Source: Poronia punctata (taxonomy: Eukaryota; Ascomycota; Sordariomycetes; Xylariales; Xylariaceae). From it: 64,000 nt of DNA. Shown here one piece after another: positions 48,194 through 60,623 of the stretch. The stretch lies in contig MU401657.1 of NCBI GenBank assembly GCA_022579005.1, positions 1 through 64,000 of the forward strand, given 5' to 3'. Both the position numbers and the translations under genes were made by a program. The notes under the pieces were generated by a model. That model did not search any database. It was not told the DNA's origin and worked only from the letters and a program-made list of their open reading frames with translations. How positions within the stretch are numbered: the first letter of the stretch is position 1; the number at the start of each line of letters is the position of its first letter.

Positions 48194-49367
48194 GGGGACC
48201 TGACATGGTAGCCTAACCTTAGGTAATGTACCTCTACAAAAACATGCGCAGGAAAAATATAACTTTAGTTTCAATATCATCTATCGTATATACACTATAC
48301 CTACATCATTAATATTAACCTACTTATTCTACTCTTTCCACCTACCATCTTGAAGCTCTTCACTCCTGATTTTATTATTCCCTATCCCCTAAGGTTAACC
48401 TCATCCGTCGACCAAACCAACAGCGGCTGTGCCACATACACGTGTAAGTTTGATGTATTTAGTTCCACTACTGACCAATAAGCGTTCGATATCGATACCT
48501 TTACCCCACAACAGTAGGATTGAGGTCAAGTTTGTTTGCTGCAATATCAAGATTATAAAGTTTGGAGTCTACGTATGTCCCTCTCATCTTATGTGAGAAT
48601 TGACCTTAGTCTAGCAGCCGACCTGTATTCGCAATAGGTAGTGATGTACAAAGATGTTTACTTGTACTCATAGGTTAGAATACTAGGTATTTTTGGGGAA
48701 AAAGAAAAAAAAAACATCTACGAGTACTCTCCATCGACCGACATAAGGTTTCCACCCCAGAATTTCATTATACGTGTAGAAAACGCGATAAATAGCACAA
48801 GGAAGAAGTATCATTCTCCAAAGTCGTTACAGTTACCATCATGTCATGGGAATAAGCTTCTTCTAAGGTACTCGTACTGTACACGTAGCTAGTCATACTG
48901 GGTACATGGGTAGTATCCTCTCGTGCGACTGATTATGCAATGATGCAACCCAGGATACCTACATACATTTGTATTGCAGGTGTCTATAAAGCTAGGTAGG
49001 TCAAGTAGCACGTTCATTATGAATCCACGGAATTAGAGCACCGGGTGGTTCTCCTTCGCACGGAAGCGGGCGCGAGGGGACGTAGTGTCCGCACCGGCAC
49101 ATCGGAGTTCAACAGGTAGGCACGAGCTATGCATAAGCAGAACATATGCGTCGTAGATAAAACCGGAAATCCTACGCTTCGACCTTTTACCAGGTTAGGT
49201 GGTTATATAAAGCCGAATATGTCCTGTAGTCGTAACAGGCAGAGGGGAATAAGAGTAAGGCTCGCTCAGAGAATTTCTGGTTCATTAGATAGGTCGCTAG
49301 GGATAACTAGTTATATGTAATGGATAGTTGTAGCGCTTTGGTCCGGGTCAGCGCAAGGGGGAGTGTC

Positions 49368-49400
49368 CCTGAGGGGGATAAGCATATATCCCCGGTCAGG
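49368..49400. repeat. 33-base hairpin in the TCO89 3' flank
   Basis: CCTGA pairs with TCAGG and, inside it, GGGGATA with TATCCCC, around a six-base loop. A smaller 5-bp hairpin (GCGCT/AGCGC) lies at 49333-49354. Both fall 29-96 bases past the TCO89 stop codon, so they probably lie in its 3' untranslated region. Confidence 0.55.
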
Positions 49401-49428
49401 TGTTTAAGCGAAAGAAGAGCCGATCGAA

Positions 49429-51243
49429 CTAATCCTGGCTTGAGCCGAGATCCGTGTTCTTCTCCCATATACTCCTCAAAAGTGAAGTTAGACCTTCGTC
49501 ATTCCCTTCCACGTAGCTCGAACCGCTCACCCGGTCATTAAACCGGTCTTCGTGTCCATCGTAACTTCTAGCGCCTACCGTCCGTGTCGACGGTGCTCGG
49601 CGGGGCGTCGCTGGCCGAGACCGCGTGGCAGTTGGCATGTTAGGGTTCGGCCCGAGCTGGCCCGTCGCAGCTAATTCCATCGAATCTCTCGGGCGCATAT
49701 TACCCGCTCCGACTTTAGGTATGCTTTGGTTTTTGTCGACGGTGCGAAGCTGCGACAACCGGTCGATGGAGCGTGCGATAGGGTTCTGGTATCTCCGGAC
49801 TACTAGATATTCCATTCCCGTACGCTCGAGGAGCCTGGGGATGCGAGGATCTCGGGTTTCGTAATCAGTGTTTCCTACAAGTAGACTGGCGCCGATAACG
49901 CCGCTGCCCTGACCTGATTGTGCAGGTTCTATAGATGAGCTTGCGCGCTGAAGATTCAGCTTCTGTTGTGTACGCGACTGGCTGGCTGGCAGCGCCCTCG
50001 ACGACCTTCTCGACCGCGGTAGAAGCGCGCTTACATCTTCTTCTTCCTCTTCACTAACGGAGCCACGGCGAGCCGCATTATGTAAGTTGCCAAGAGACCG
50101 TGAAGGCCGGATGCCCTCGCCCGCGCGCACTTGTGCATGCGGAGTCACGAAGTAATCACCGTCACCATGCCCACCGGAGCTAGGGCCGGATCCGTTGACG
50201 AACCGGGATATTAACTCGCCTGAGCCGCTAGCGCCGAGGGTACTTGTTTTGGGAGTACCATAGAGACTCGGAGGGCCGTGGCTTGCCTGCGATCCAGGTG
50301 AGCCGGAGGGTAGCACAGTAGCCGTCTCCGTGGACGTTTGAGGTGGAGCACCATTAGAGGCCGTGCGCTGTAATAAACGCGACGTGATGTAGTTGTTGTG
50401 CTGTACTGTCTGGAGGGCCGGCGAAGTATCGCGACGGTCGGCGGGTCGGGCGTCAGTACCGGGGGTCTGTGGTCGCGAGTTGTTCTCGTCCTTCTTTTCT
50501 TTGGGCGACGGCGGCTTGGCCGGTGACTGTCCACCACTCATGACGGAGCCGCGCCGAGACAAGTAGGGTGATGCAGATGCGCTAGCATCGACCCACTCGT
50601 CCTCGTTCGTCTCGTCGTCGTGGTCTGGCTCGAGGCCGAGATCGAAATGGACCTGGTTCTTCGCGCCCTTGAGCTTGTGAACGTCCTTGTGGGAAGAGGA
50701 GCGCTTGATGTTGGTGGTCGTCTTGGGTCGCTTTCCGACCTCGACGTGAGAACGGTTGCGCTTGGTGGCGAGGTTCGTGTGGGAGGTATTGCGAGAGATG
50801 GTATGCGACGAATGATGCGCTGGGTTATGTGGCGTGTTGTGCGCTGTATTGTGGGAAACGTGGGAATCGGCCTGGGTGAGCTTCAGCTCGGATGCGGCGC
50901 GACGGTGGGTATGTGCAAGCATGGGCGAAGGTTCGGGGTCGGGCGAGACGGCGCGGCGGTTTAGTTTTGTTGCAAGTTGTGGTAGTTGCTTTGCATGCAA
51001 GGCTTTTGTAGAAGGCACACGGGCGTGAAATCGGCCGGCGCCACCGGCTACAACGCGTTTTGGGTGTTTGGAGCGTGCGTGCGGTTGCTGTGGCTGGTGG
51101 TGTTGAGCGTGGTTTTCGTGGGACACGTGAAAATCGTTGTTGGTGTCGCTTTCTCTCTCCCTCCCCCTTTCCCCATCTCCATCTCCATTTGCGGCTCCAT
51201 TTCCACCACTCGCATCCCCGTTCCTGTGCTTATCCCCATCCAT
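49429..51243 (-). CDS. TCO89: TORC1 subunit TCO89-like protein, 604 aa
   Basis: A single exon from ATG 51243 to TGA. The protein is almost entirely low-complexity (His/Asn/Asp-rich start, then Ser-rich), with the conserved stations of the fungal TCO89 family. These are HPKRVVAGGAGRFHARVPS near residue 60-78, KLNRRAVSPDPEPSP, and the repeat-like KRNRSHVEVGKRPKTTTN and IKRSSSHKDVHKLKGAKN; next QVHFDLG, DEWVDASASASPYLSRRGSV, and near the C-terminus GMEYLVVRRYQNPIARSIDR. TCO89 is a fungal-specific, non-catalytic subunit of the rapamycin-sensitive TOR complex 1 at the vacuole, involved in nutrient and stress signalling. No introns are needed. A TATATA-like element (51362-51374, minus strand) lies about 120 bases upstream. 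The family call rests on these recalled motifs. Confidence 0.82.
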   Translation of the reverse strand: MDGDKHRNGDASGGNGAANGDGDGERGRERESDTNNDFHVSHENHAQHHQPQQPHARSKHPKRVVAGGAGRFHARVPSTKALHAKQLPQLATKLNRRAVSPDPEPSPMLAHTHRRAASELKLTQADSHVSHNTAHNTPHNPAHHSSHTISRNTSHTNLATKRNRSHVEVGKRPKTTTNIKRSSSHKDVHKLKGAKNQVHFDLGLEPDHDDETNEDEWVDASASASPYLSRRGSVMSGGQSPAKPPSPKEKKDENNSRPQTPGTDARPADRRDTSPALQTVQHNNYITSRLLQRTASNGAPPQTSTETATVLPSGSPGSQASHGPPSLYGTPKTSTLGASGSGELISRFVNGSGPSSGGHGDGDYFVTPHAQVRAGEGIRPSRSLGNLHNAARRGSVSEEEEEDVSALLPRSRRSSRALPASQSRTQQKLNLQRASSSIEPAQSGQGSGVIGASLLVGNTDYETRDPRIPRLLERTGMEYLVVRRYQNPIARSIDRLSQLRTVDKNQSIPKVGAGNMRPRDSMELAATGQLGPNPNMPTATRSRPATPRRAPSTRTVGARSYDGHEDRFNDRVSGSSYVEGNDEGLTSLLRSIWEKNTDLGSSQD

Positions 51244-52362
51244 ACCTAACTATGGTGCTACCTACCACGTTGGTAGTCGGTAGGCAGAAGGCGGCGCGCT
51301 ATTGAAAACCCCCTGGAGATCAGCACTCCTCCTGTCACACAGCTCCCTCGCCCTTCTCTCGTCCACTATATAAGGTCACAGTGGCCAATGGGCCGGGCGT
51401 GTGGTTGGCAGGTCTACTCAAGTAACGTAGGCGGTTGCTCGTCCGATGGCGTGGGCGTAGGCAATGACAGCAGCGCTGTAAAAAGTACTTTGTGGGACAA
51501 TGTAAAGTATGCCAGGTGTGATGTGGTTTGAGTCAGCCTGTAATAAGCAGCGCAGTACCCAGCTATCCTCCGACCTGGAGAGGCAATTTAACACATGTGA
51601 TACCCCGAGAGATGGGTAGCTGTAATCCGTAGTAATCTCCCCCAATGGGCGTCTAAATACTGTTGCAAGGCGTAGGGGTGACGGAGTCGTGGGTTTCCCA
51701 GGGCAATATATAATAAGCCGCCAATCGATGTCTGACGGTGTCGGTGTGGTATAAGGTAGTATTTGGCCGACGTCGAGGGAGAAAGGGAATGAACGAAGTA
51801 GATAATCTTGGGCGACTCGCTATTTTTGGATTGCGCGGGTTTCGTTCAAAGTACGGGGCTAACTGCCTGTCCTGTAGACTAATAATTCCTATCTTTTGAG
51901 TCTTTTTTCTCCTTGGATTAATTACCATGGCTTGGCTCCCATGTATGTGCCCTGAAACTTGAGACAATTGAGGCGAACAAAAGCCAGGATACAACTTGAT
52001 TATACAGTAGGTAACAAGTGTCGTTTCGAGACTGTCTAACAATTGAGAGGGATCAAAGAAGAGAGGCGAGAAGCAAAAGATATACCATATATGTACACGG
52101 CCTAGCAGATCGACGATTAAGTAAAGTGGAAGAGACGGGTTTTTACGTGTTCAATCAGATTCAATGACACAATGAAGAAAAATCTATCTAATAATGCATT
52201 CAAAATAACTATCAAGTACAATGTGTGTTCGACGGTTTGCCGTAGTCTACATCGCTAATGTAGGACTATGACTGGGCTGTTTCTACCAAAGTAAAATGGA
52301 CATGTCGCATTTAGGGCACATGGGGTGATGTCAGGTAGCACTACACGTACACGGTACAGACC
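51244..52362. other. Promoter region of TCO89 and flank of LTR element B
   Basis: Normal composition with no supported gene. A leftward frame at 51653-52042 begins at a TTG codon and has no family resemblance. The AT-rich element begins gradually inside its left LTR, from about 52500. Confidence 0.5.
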
Positions 52363-52367
52363 ATAGC

Positions 52368-52570
52368 TGTAAGTAATGTAGAATAGAATAGATAGCTAGG
52401 AGGGAAATCCCTATGCTATTTAGAATGCTACAAATATAGGTATGTCTGTAGTAGGTCGCACTTGCTAATATAGGTACTTGCTAGTCTTAGTACTAGTACT
52501 TATAAGGTAAGTACCTTTATATAAATATATAACATAGCTATAACAAGTAAATATTTTTTAAAATATAATA
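52368..52570 (-). repeat. LTR of element B (left copy)
   Basis: 203 bp starting TGTAAGTAATG. The first ~130 bases keep normal composition; the last ~40 are all A/T. Confidence 0.9.
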
Positions 52571-55500
52571 ATTTGCTTTTTTTAAAAGAAAAAAATGCTA
52601 TGTTCTTATAGCATATATAAGTAATAAGTAGCTATATATAAGAAATATATGCTTATAATATCTTTTTAGTATAATTTTATAATTATAGTAATTTTTTTAT
52701 TTTAACTTATTTTGTTAGTTTTTTTATTTTTTTATTATTAGTACATTGCTGCTTAATTATTTTAATATAAGCTATTTATTAAATTTTTAACTAAAGTTTT
52801 TATATATAATAAAGTATTATATTTTTTTTTTAATTTGCTTTATAGTAATAATACGTTTTTTTAAATAATTTTTTAGTTAAATAAAGCTAATAAGTAAAAA
52901 AGATTAACTATACTTGTTTATAAAAGCAAGTTTAAAGTAATTAACTAATATAACGTTATAAATATATACATTATATTTTTATAAGTTTAGCTTATATGCT
53001 AAAATACTTATTTTTTTAAAAACTTTAAATAGTTTTGCATATTTTTATAATATTTTATTACTTAAAATTATAGTTAATAAAATATTATAGCTTTTATAAA
53101 GCTATAGCAAGACTTAATTTTTTATTTTAAAGTAGCATAGTTAATATTTTTAATTAAAGTATTTTCTTATAGTTATAAAAGCTAATATAATAGCGTTTAA
53201 TGCTTAAATTTAAGTACTTAAAAAAAAGTAAAACTATTAAAATTTATTTATATTTTTAAAATTTAATATATTTATAATATTTATAAAAGTAAAACTTATA
53301 GCTAATTTATTAAAAAATATTTTAGTAGTTATATATTTTATATTATTATATTTAAATTATAGTTAAAACAAAGTAATAAGCTAACTTAATAGATTTTTTA
53401 TAGTATATATATAATAGCAAAAAGCAAACTAAGCTATTTAAACTATAATTTTTAATTATTTATTTATTTAAAAGTAGTATGCTATTAAATAAAAAAGCTT
53501 AATATTTAACTTTTATTAAATAGATTTTTAAAGTATAAATAAAAATTTTAAATTTTTATTTAATATTATAACTTTTAATATTTTTTAATTAAAATTTAAT
53601 AAATATTAAATAAAAGCTATACTTTATTTTTTAGCTAACTAGGTTTTTTTGCTAAAAATAACTTATTTTTATTTAATTAATTTATTAACTATAATTATAG
53701 CAACATTAAATCTTATAATAAAAATAAGTAAACTAAGTATAAAATTTATTATAATTTAATAGTATAAACAAAAAAGTAATAATATAGGCTATAATAACCT
53801 ATATAGCTTATATTTTTTAAGTTATAAAATTTTATATTAAAAGTATTTTTTTGTATATTTTTTAAGTTGCTTAAAGCTTTAATAAATATAAAATTAATAT
53901 ATTACATATATTATCTTTATATATTTTAAATAACTTAGTTTATATATTATAGCTTATAGTTAAAAAAAATATAAATAAAAAATATATAAGCAATTTAATA
54001 TATTTAAAGTTATATTTTAAAGTAAGCTATTTTAAAAATAAAAAAGTAACTTAGTTTTATTTTTTATAAGTTTATAAAACTTAGCTTTAATAACTTTAAA
54101 AGTATTTTTAAAATATAAGTTTTTTTTATATTTTTATTAAATTTAATATTAAAATTTAAAGTTTATTTAAAGTAGTACTATAGCTTAATTTTTTAAGTTT
54201 TTTAAGAAAATATTTAGGTTTTATACTAGTTTAGGCTACTTTTATATTAGTAGCAAAAACTTATATTTTTAAATTTGTTAATAAACTTAATATATTACTT
54301 AATATTTATTTTAGTTATTTAGTAAATTATTTAGTAAACTTTAATTTTTTTTTTTTAAATTTGCTTTATATTATAGCTTTTTTTATAGTAATTTGCTAAA
54401 AATATTAAATACTACGTAGTACTTTTTAAGTTTATAAAGTATATATATTTTAAATTAGCTAATATATTTTAATATATAAACAATTTGCTTATTAGCGTTG
54501 TTAGCAGCAATAAAGTTAATAAAATCTTTATGCTACTAAAAGCTTAAAATTGCTTTATAGTTTATAAATATAATAAAAAAACATATTTTAGTAGTATTAA
54601 ACTAATATTTAGCTTTTTTAAAAAGCTAAATATAGCTATAAAGTTTTATTTTAATAAGCTAATAGTTTTTTTTTGCTTTAATTAGTAGCTAAAATAAAAA
54701 TACTATAAGCTTTATAGCAAATTATAAAAGGTAATATATAATAAAGCTATTAATAAGTAAAGTAAAAATAGCTTTTTTTTAATATAGTATATTTTTATAT
54801 TAATACTTTTAGCTAACGCGTTAAAGTTAGCAAATAATTAGTAAACAAAAAAGCAAAATGCTAGTTTTATATTAGCAAAAAGTATTACTTTAATTTAATT
54901 AAAAGCTATTTGCTTTTTTTTAGTTAAAAATATAAATATTACTATTATAGTTTAATTATACTTTATATATTTAAATTTAGTATACTTTTTTTAAATATAA
55001 CTAAGTAACTTTGTTTTTTATTTTTATAATAACTAAATTAAAATTTTATAAAAAAGGCAAGAAGTATAAAGCTATATAGTAAATTTAATAAATACTTTAA
55101 GGTTTTTTAATATTTAAAAAAACTTTAAGCAGCAAATAGCTTTAAAGCGTTTAGCTATTAAAGTTATTTTAAAAAAGTTAATAAGTTAACTTAATACTAT
55201 AGCGTTAAAAAAAGCAATATATAATTTAAATAGCTTAATACTAATGTTTTTAGTTTAAAAAATTTTAAATACTTTATATAAATTTTTTAAATATTATTTT
55301 AATATAAATAAAAAAATAATAATATTATTATAGTAAAATTTAGCAACTATATACTATAATATATTATTTATTTGCTTTTAAATATATATATTGCTGCTTT
55401 TATAGCTTATAACTATGTAATTAAAAGTAAACTAGCTTTTATAAGTAATAATAGTAAATATTTATTATAAATTTAAGTATACTTGCTATTAATAATAAAA

Positions 55501-58500
55501 TATTATAGTATTTAAAATATTTTAAAATTTATAACTTGCTATATAGTTTATAATTTTATTTTATAATTATATAAAGTACATATTATTTAAAGCTTATTTA
55601 TTAACTTATTTAATATTAATAACTATATAGCTTTTTTTAAATATTTTAGTTTTTAGTAATAGCTTTTGTTAATTTTTATACTAAGTAGCTTAAAATCTTT
55701 TTTTATATAATAAATACTAAAAAAAAGAAAAAAACTTATTATATAGTTTTATAAATCTTGCTAGTAGCTTAAAGTTTGTTAATAGTTTTTTTAATAATTT
55801 TTTAAGTATTTTTAAATAAAAAATATACTTTATAGTACTTAAAAATGTTTTTTTTTTAGCTTAACTTAAATTATATTTATATTTATTTATTTTTTAAAAT
55901 ATTAATATACTTTATATTTTAAAAAACAAATTTAAACTTATTTATAAGTTTTAATATTAGCTTTTTTAAATTTAGGTTTTTTAAATTTTTATATATATTA
56001 ACGCTAGTTTTATATTTATAAATATAGTTAAAAATATAAGTAAAAGCTAATTTAATAAAGCTAGGCTTTGTTAATAGCTTAAATTAATAAATAACAAATT
56101 TTATAGCTTAAAAAGCATATTGTTTTTTAACTTAATATATAGTATAAGCTAAATTTATAAATATAAAGTAGCTTATTAATTTATTTTTAAGTACTTATAT
56201 AAGTTTAGCAAAATTGTTTTATACTATTATTATAGCTATTTTAAAATTAGTTAGTAATATAAAAGTATTTAAAAGTAAATTAGCTAGCTTAAATATTAAG
56301 TTTTAACTTTTATTTTTAGTAGTATAGTATACTAGTATTATAGTATAAAAATAAAGCTATACTATTATAAATGTTAAATTTTTTATAAAAACTTATTATA
56401 GTTTTTTTTTTAAAATAATGTTAAAATTAATAATAATATTATTATAAAAATAAATAATAGCTTAGTTTTAAAATATTAAAATATTAAATTGCTTTTAATA
56501 AAAAATATTTATTTTTAAAAGCATATAAGCTTAAAAATTTAAAATAATAGCTACTTTATATATAAAGTAAGTAGTAGCTAGCTAGCTTTGTTAGTTTTTG
56601 CTTTAAAAATATATAAGTATAATAACGTAGTTATTAATAATATAAATAACTGTTTTTATACTTTTTATAATTAATAAAGTTGCTTATTTTTGCTAATTAA
56701 GCTTTAAAAACTTTTTATAAAGCTAGTTAGTATTAATAATAGTTTTAAAATATTTAGTATTTTTATTAATATTAACTTAATATATTAAATTATAAAAGTT
56801 AAAAGTAATTATTATTTTAAAGTAGCTATATAATTAAAATTTATATTTAGTTTTTATTAGTATAGCTAGTACTTTAAATTATATAATATTAAGTACTTGC
56901 TTATATAGTTTTAGTAAATTAATAATATTTAATATTGCTATTTTTAAGTTAATTACTTTAAAGATTTTAATATTAAAACTTATATTTATATAATATTAAT
57001 TAAACTTTTAAATAAAAAATTATAATTTATATTTAATTTTTTTATATTTAGTATTTAAATATTTATAAAAAGTATTATTACTTAAAAATAAAGCATAATA
57101 TTTTTAATAAGTTTTTATAAAAGGTATATAAAAAAAATAGTATATAGTAGCAAAACTATAAGTATTATTAGTATTTTTTACTAATAAAAAGCAGTATTAA
57201 AAATTTTAATTTTTATAATTAAATTGTTTTTTTAAATTTATAAAGTTTTTTTAGCTATAATTTTAAAGTAGGGCCTTATTTTAATAATTTTAATAATTAG
57301 CTTAGTATTGCTTTTAGTACTAATTTATATTATTATATTATAGCTAATTTTAGTTTTTATAATATATTTTTTAAAGCTATTATTATTATTACTAAGATCT
57401 TTAAAGTAAAAATAGCAAATAATAGTTTTTTAAAACTAATAAATAAAGCTATAAAAAAGCTTAATATTAGTTTTATATTTAAATTTATTAATTTAGCTTT
57501 ATAAAAAGTATATTTTAAGTAAGTTGTTAAAGTTAAAAGGTATATTGCTAATTTATATACTTTAAACTTTAATTTAAATATTTTTAGTTAGTGTTTTAAA
57601 AGCGTTAACTTTTATTTTTATTATTATTATAAAAATTAAACTGCTAATTATTATTATTATTAAAACAATTTTAAGTTTAGTTATAAAATTAAAAGTTAAA
57701 GTTATTATAATAAGCATATTTTTTTATACTATTTTTTTAAGTACTTTTTTTTTATTTTAAAGTTTAAATAATAAAGTATTTATAAATAAAGTATTTATAA
57801 GTATTATAAGCTAACTTTAAATATTACTATTAAATGCTTTAAATATTGCTAGCAATTAATTATAAAAATTTTAATTATAATTTTTTATATTTTAAATAAC
57901 CTTTTAAATAAATGCTATAATATTATAACTTTTATAAATATTTTTTAATATAAAAAAGTAAGCTTATAACTATTTTATAGTAGTAAACTATAAAAATTTA
58001 AATTGTTTAATTAATTTATTATAAATTATAAAAATAAGGGCTATTTTAAAAATAGTTTAGTTTATTATAAATAATACTTAAAAATATTAAATTAACGCTA
58101 AGCTAAAAAGGCATTATATTTATACTTAATAAACTTTTTATTTTAAGTTTTAAAATACTAAATACTTAAAGCAATTTATAAATATAAAAATATTAGTATA
58201 TTTAATAACTTTTTTATTTATAACTATATTTTAAAATATAAAATCTTTTGCTAAAAAGTTAAAATATTTTATATTTAATAATTATAAGTTATAATTATTA
58301 TTATTAACTTAATTATTTACTATAAATAGCTATACTATTTAGTTAATATTTTATTTTATTTATATTGCTAAAAGTATACTTATATTTTAGTTAATATATT
58401 ATTATTGCTTTTTAAATATTGCTTTAATAATTTAGCAAGTATTTTTATTTAAAAGGCTATTTAGGTTTATTATTAAAAATAAAGGCAAAAGTACTTATTT

Positions 58501-59104
58501 TAGTATATTTATTAACAAAAAAAATGTTTTTAATAATAAATTTATTATAAGTATAAGTAAAAATATAAGTAAAGCTAAAAATGTAACTAATAATAATAAT
58601 AGTTATAAAGGTATAAGTAATAATAAAATAATTAAAAGTTTTAATTTTATAGCTTTTAGTAATAAGTTAGTAATTAAAGTATATTAACAAAACTATAATA
58701 GTGCTGCTTAAAATAAATTTTTAAAATTTACTTACTTTAAAAAATAGTTTGCTTTTAATAACCTAGCTTTAAATTAAAAGTTTAAAGCTAATTTTTATAC
58801 TTTTTTTGCTATTTAAAAAGTAATTTTTTTAATAAAGTTATATTTAGTTTTTTTTAATTTTAGCAATTATTAAGCTAAAAGTTTTTTAGCTATGTTTAAT
58901 ATAAGTAATTAGTATTAAAATAAATAAAAGTAAAGTAAGTAAAACTTTAATAGTATTTTTTTATATAAAAAAACTAATTAGATTTTTTATATAAAAAACT
59001 TAGTCTAGATCCTTATAAAGAAATTTTAATTAAATTTTTTTTTTAAAAAAAAAAAAAAAAAAACCTTAGCAAAGTAATGCTGCTTTTATTACTAGCTACT
59101 AATC

Positions 59105-59307
59105 TATAAGTAATATAAAATAAAATAAATAGCTAAAAAAGAAATCTTTATGCTATCTAAGATGCTATAAATATAAGTATGTTTATAGTAGGTTGTACTT
59201 GCTAATATAGGTACCTGCTAGTCCTAGTACTAGTACCTATAAGGTAGGTACCTCTATATAAATACATGACATAGCTATAACAGGTGGATATCCTCTAGGA
59301 TATGACA
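59105..59307 (-). repeat. LTR of element B (right copy)
   Basis: 203 bp starting TATAAGTAATA (mutated) and ending GGATATGACA (preserved), followed by the ATAGC duplication. Confidence 0.9.
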
Positions 59308-59312
59308 ATAGC

Positions 59313-60623
59313 ACACCTTTTCCTAACCTATGCCCCACCAAGGATCGAGAGCAGGTGGGAAGATATGGTACCGACCGCATGGGACTTCGTTATCTTCCAG
59401 AACACCACTACCACCTCGAGATGCAGCATTTTGAAAGACCAGAAAACACTTGTTCGTTTGCCCCCTTCATGTTAGCAAGTAAATTGATTGTGCTTGTGGG
59501 GGTACGTACATGTTACGTAGGTGGATGTCCTATATACCAATACCATCGCACTTCGGATGTTCCTTCCATGTCTATGAGTGCAAGGTTGACTTCTGTTTCA
59601 TACTGGGTAAGTACACTCGAAGACATTACTTATAATCTAGGAAACTACGAGTAGTGTTGTTGCCTTGGTCATATGTATTACATACGTCTACGTTTCTCCT
59701 GTGTGCAACAAACAGCCATGGACCAGGTAGGTAGGGTACCTTTTCAAACCCCGACCGTTATGTTACTCTGGTCCTAGGTAATGATTCGAGTCCTTGGTGA
59801 TTGCACTGGAAGGGGAGTCAAGCTGGGTACAAATCCTGATATGCAAGCATAAAGTGCTGCACACCGCCGTGCAAGGGCAGGTCGGATGAAGGTCATCATG
59901 ATAGGAAGCGTCCCGGATAACTAACTGATAAGCGGCCATTCTGGCAGCAACGCTGGGAAAGGAGTTGAGCGCCGATATTCCGTACCCTTCTAGGGCCATC
60001 TATCATCATTTGTATCATGATTTGGAGTCCTTCTATCTCCGTCACCACGCCGACCGGCAATGCAATAATACCGGCTACCGGGAGCATCACGGATACGGTA
60101 GTATCTTGGTTACCGTTACAACAAACCAGTTGGATAAATTGTCTTCTGGATAGCCTGTCGCAACTCTACATATTCCGCGTTATATCAAGGCTCATTATAT
60201 CCTGTACACCTCCCAAAAGCACACATCTCGGAGCACGCCGGGTTGTTCACTCATACCTATTAACCTAGCTTAGCTATTACACATTTTCCGCTCTCGACAT
60301 CGTAGGATAGGCAACTCAAAATCGTCAAAGATCCGCGCTTTCCTAATAAACCGGCGTCGCAAAATGGGTGGCGCTCAAACCTCAACCGAGCCGGATAATT
60401 ACAAACAACATGTAGCACTTCGGAACCCGTCCACCAGGTTGCATTTGCTGGCTAAAGTGTCCCTGTCCGCGTAAACGGGTCAGTCGGCGTGACGTTGAAA
60501 AATCATGCTGCGAATCTCGTGAGCACTTGAGAGTCTTAAAGGGCATGTTGTTCCCCTGAGAACTAGGCCGTCAACCTCCAAACACCGAGGACACTATCAA
60601 CCTTCTCAGTTTAGTCGTCAGCA
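59313..60623. other. Intergenic region upstream of the anion transporter
   Basis: Normal composition starting directly at the LTR edge. TACGAGTA lies at 59646. Frames on both strands at about 59760-60270 have moderately protein-like composition but no family resemblance or shared frame; they may be gene relics. The last few hundred bases are presumably the transporter promoter. Confidence 0.45.

Larger units (their letters stand above)
47549..49428. other. Intergenic region between the membrane-protein gene and TCO89
   Basis: Upstream region of the membrane-protein gene and 3' flank of TCO89. It holds two inverted repeats (listed separately) and TACGAGTA/TACTCGTA at 48719 and 48869. No other gene is seen. 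Confidence 0.5.
52368..59307 (-). mobile_element. LTR retrotransposon B, RIP-inactivated
   Basis: Direct repeats of 203 bp at 52368-52570 and 59105-59307 enclose 6.5 kb of extremely AT-rich DNA. Outer ends are TG and CA, with the 5-bp duplication ATAGC on both sides (52363-52367 and 59308-59312). As in element A, the two LTRs differ by C/T and G/A transitions, and the outer half of each copy is the preserved one. On the minus strand, a purine run (AAAAAAAGCAAAT) sits just inside the downstream LTR, matching a polypurine tract and suggesting minus-strand orientation. The LTR sequence is unrelated to that of element A. The superfamily cannot be told; no coding frame survives. Confidence 0.85.

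Noticed and set aside
51653..52042. 129-codon leftward frame between TCO89 and LTR element B
   Set aside because: No ATG near the start, random-like composition and no recognised motif.
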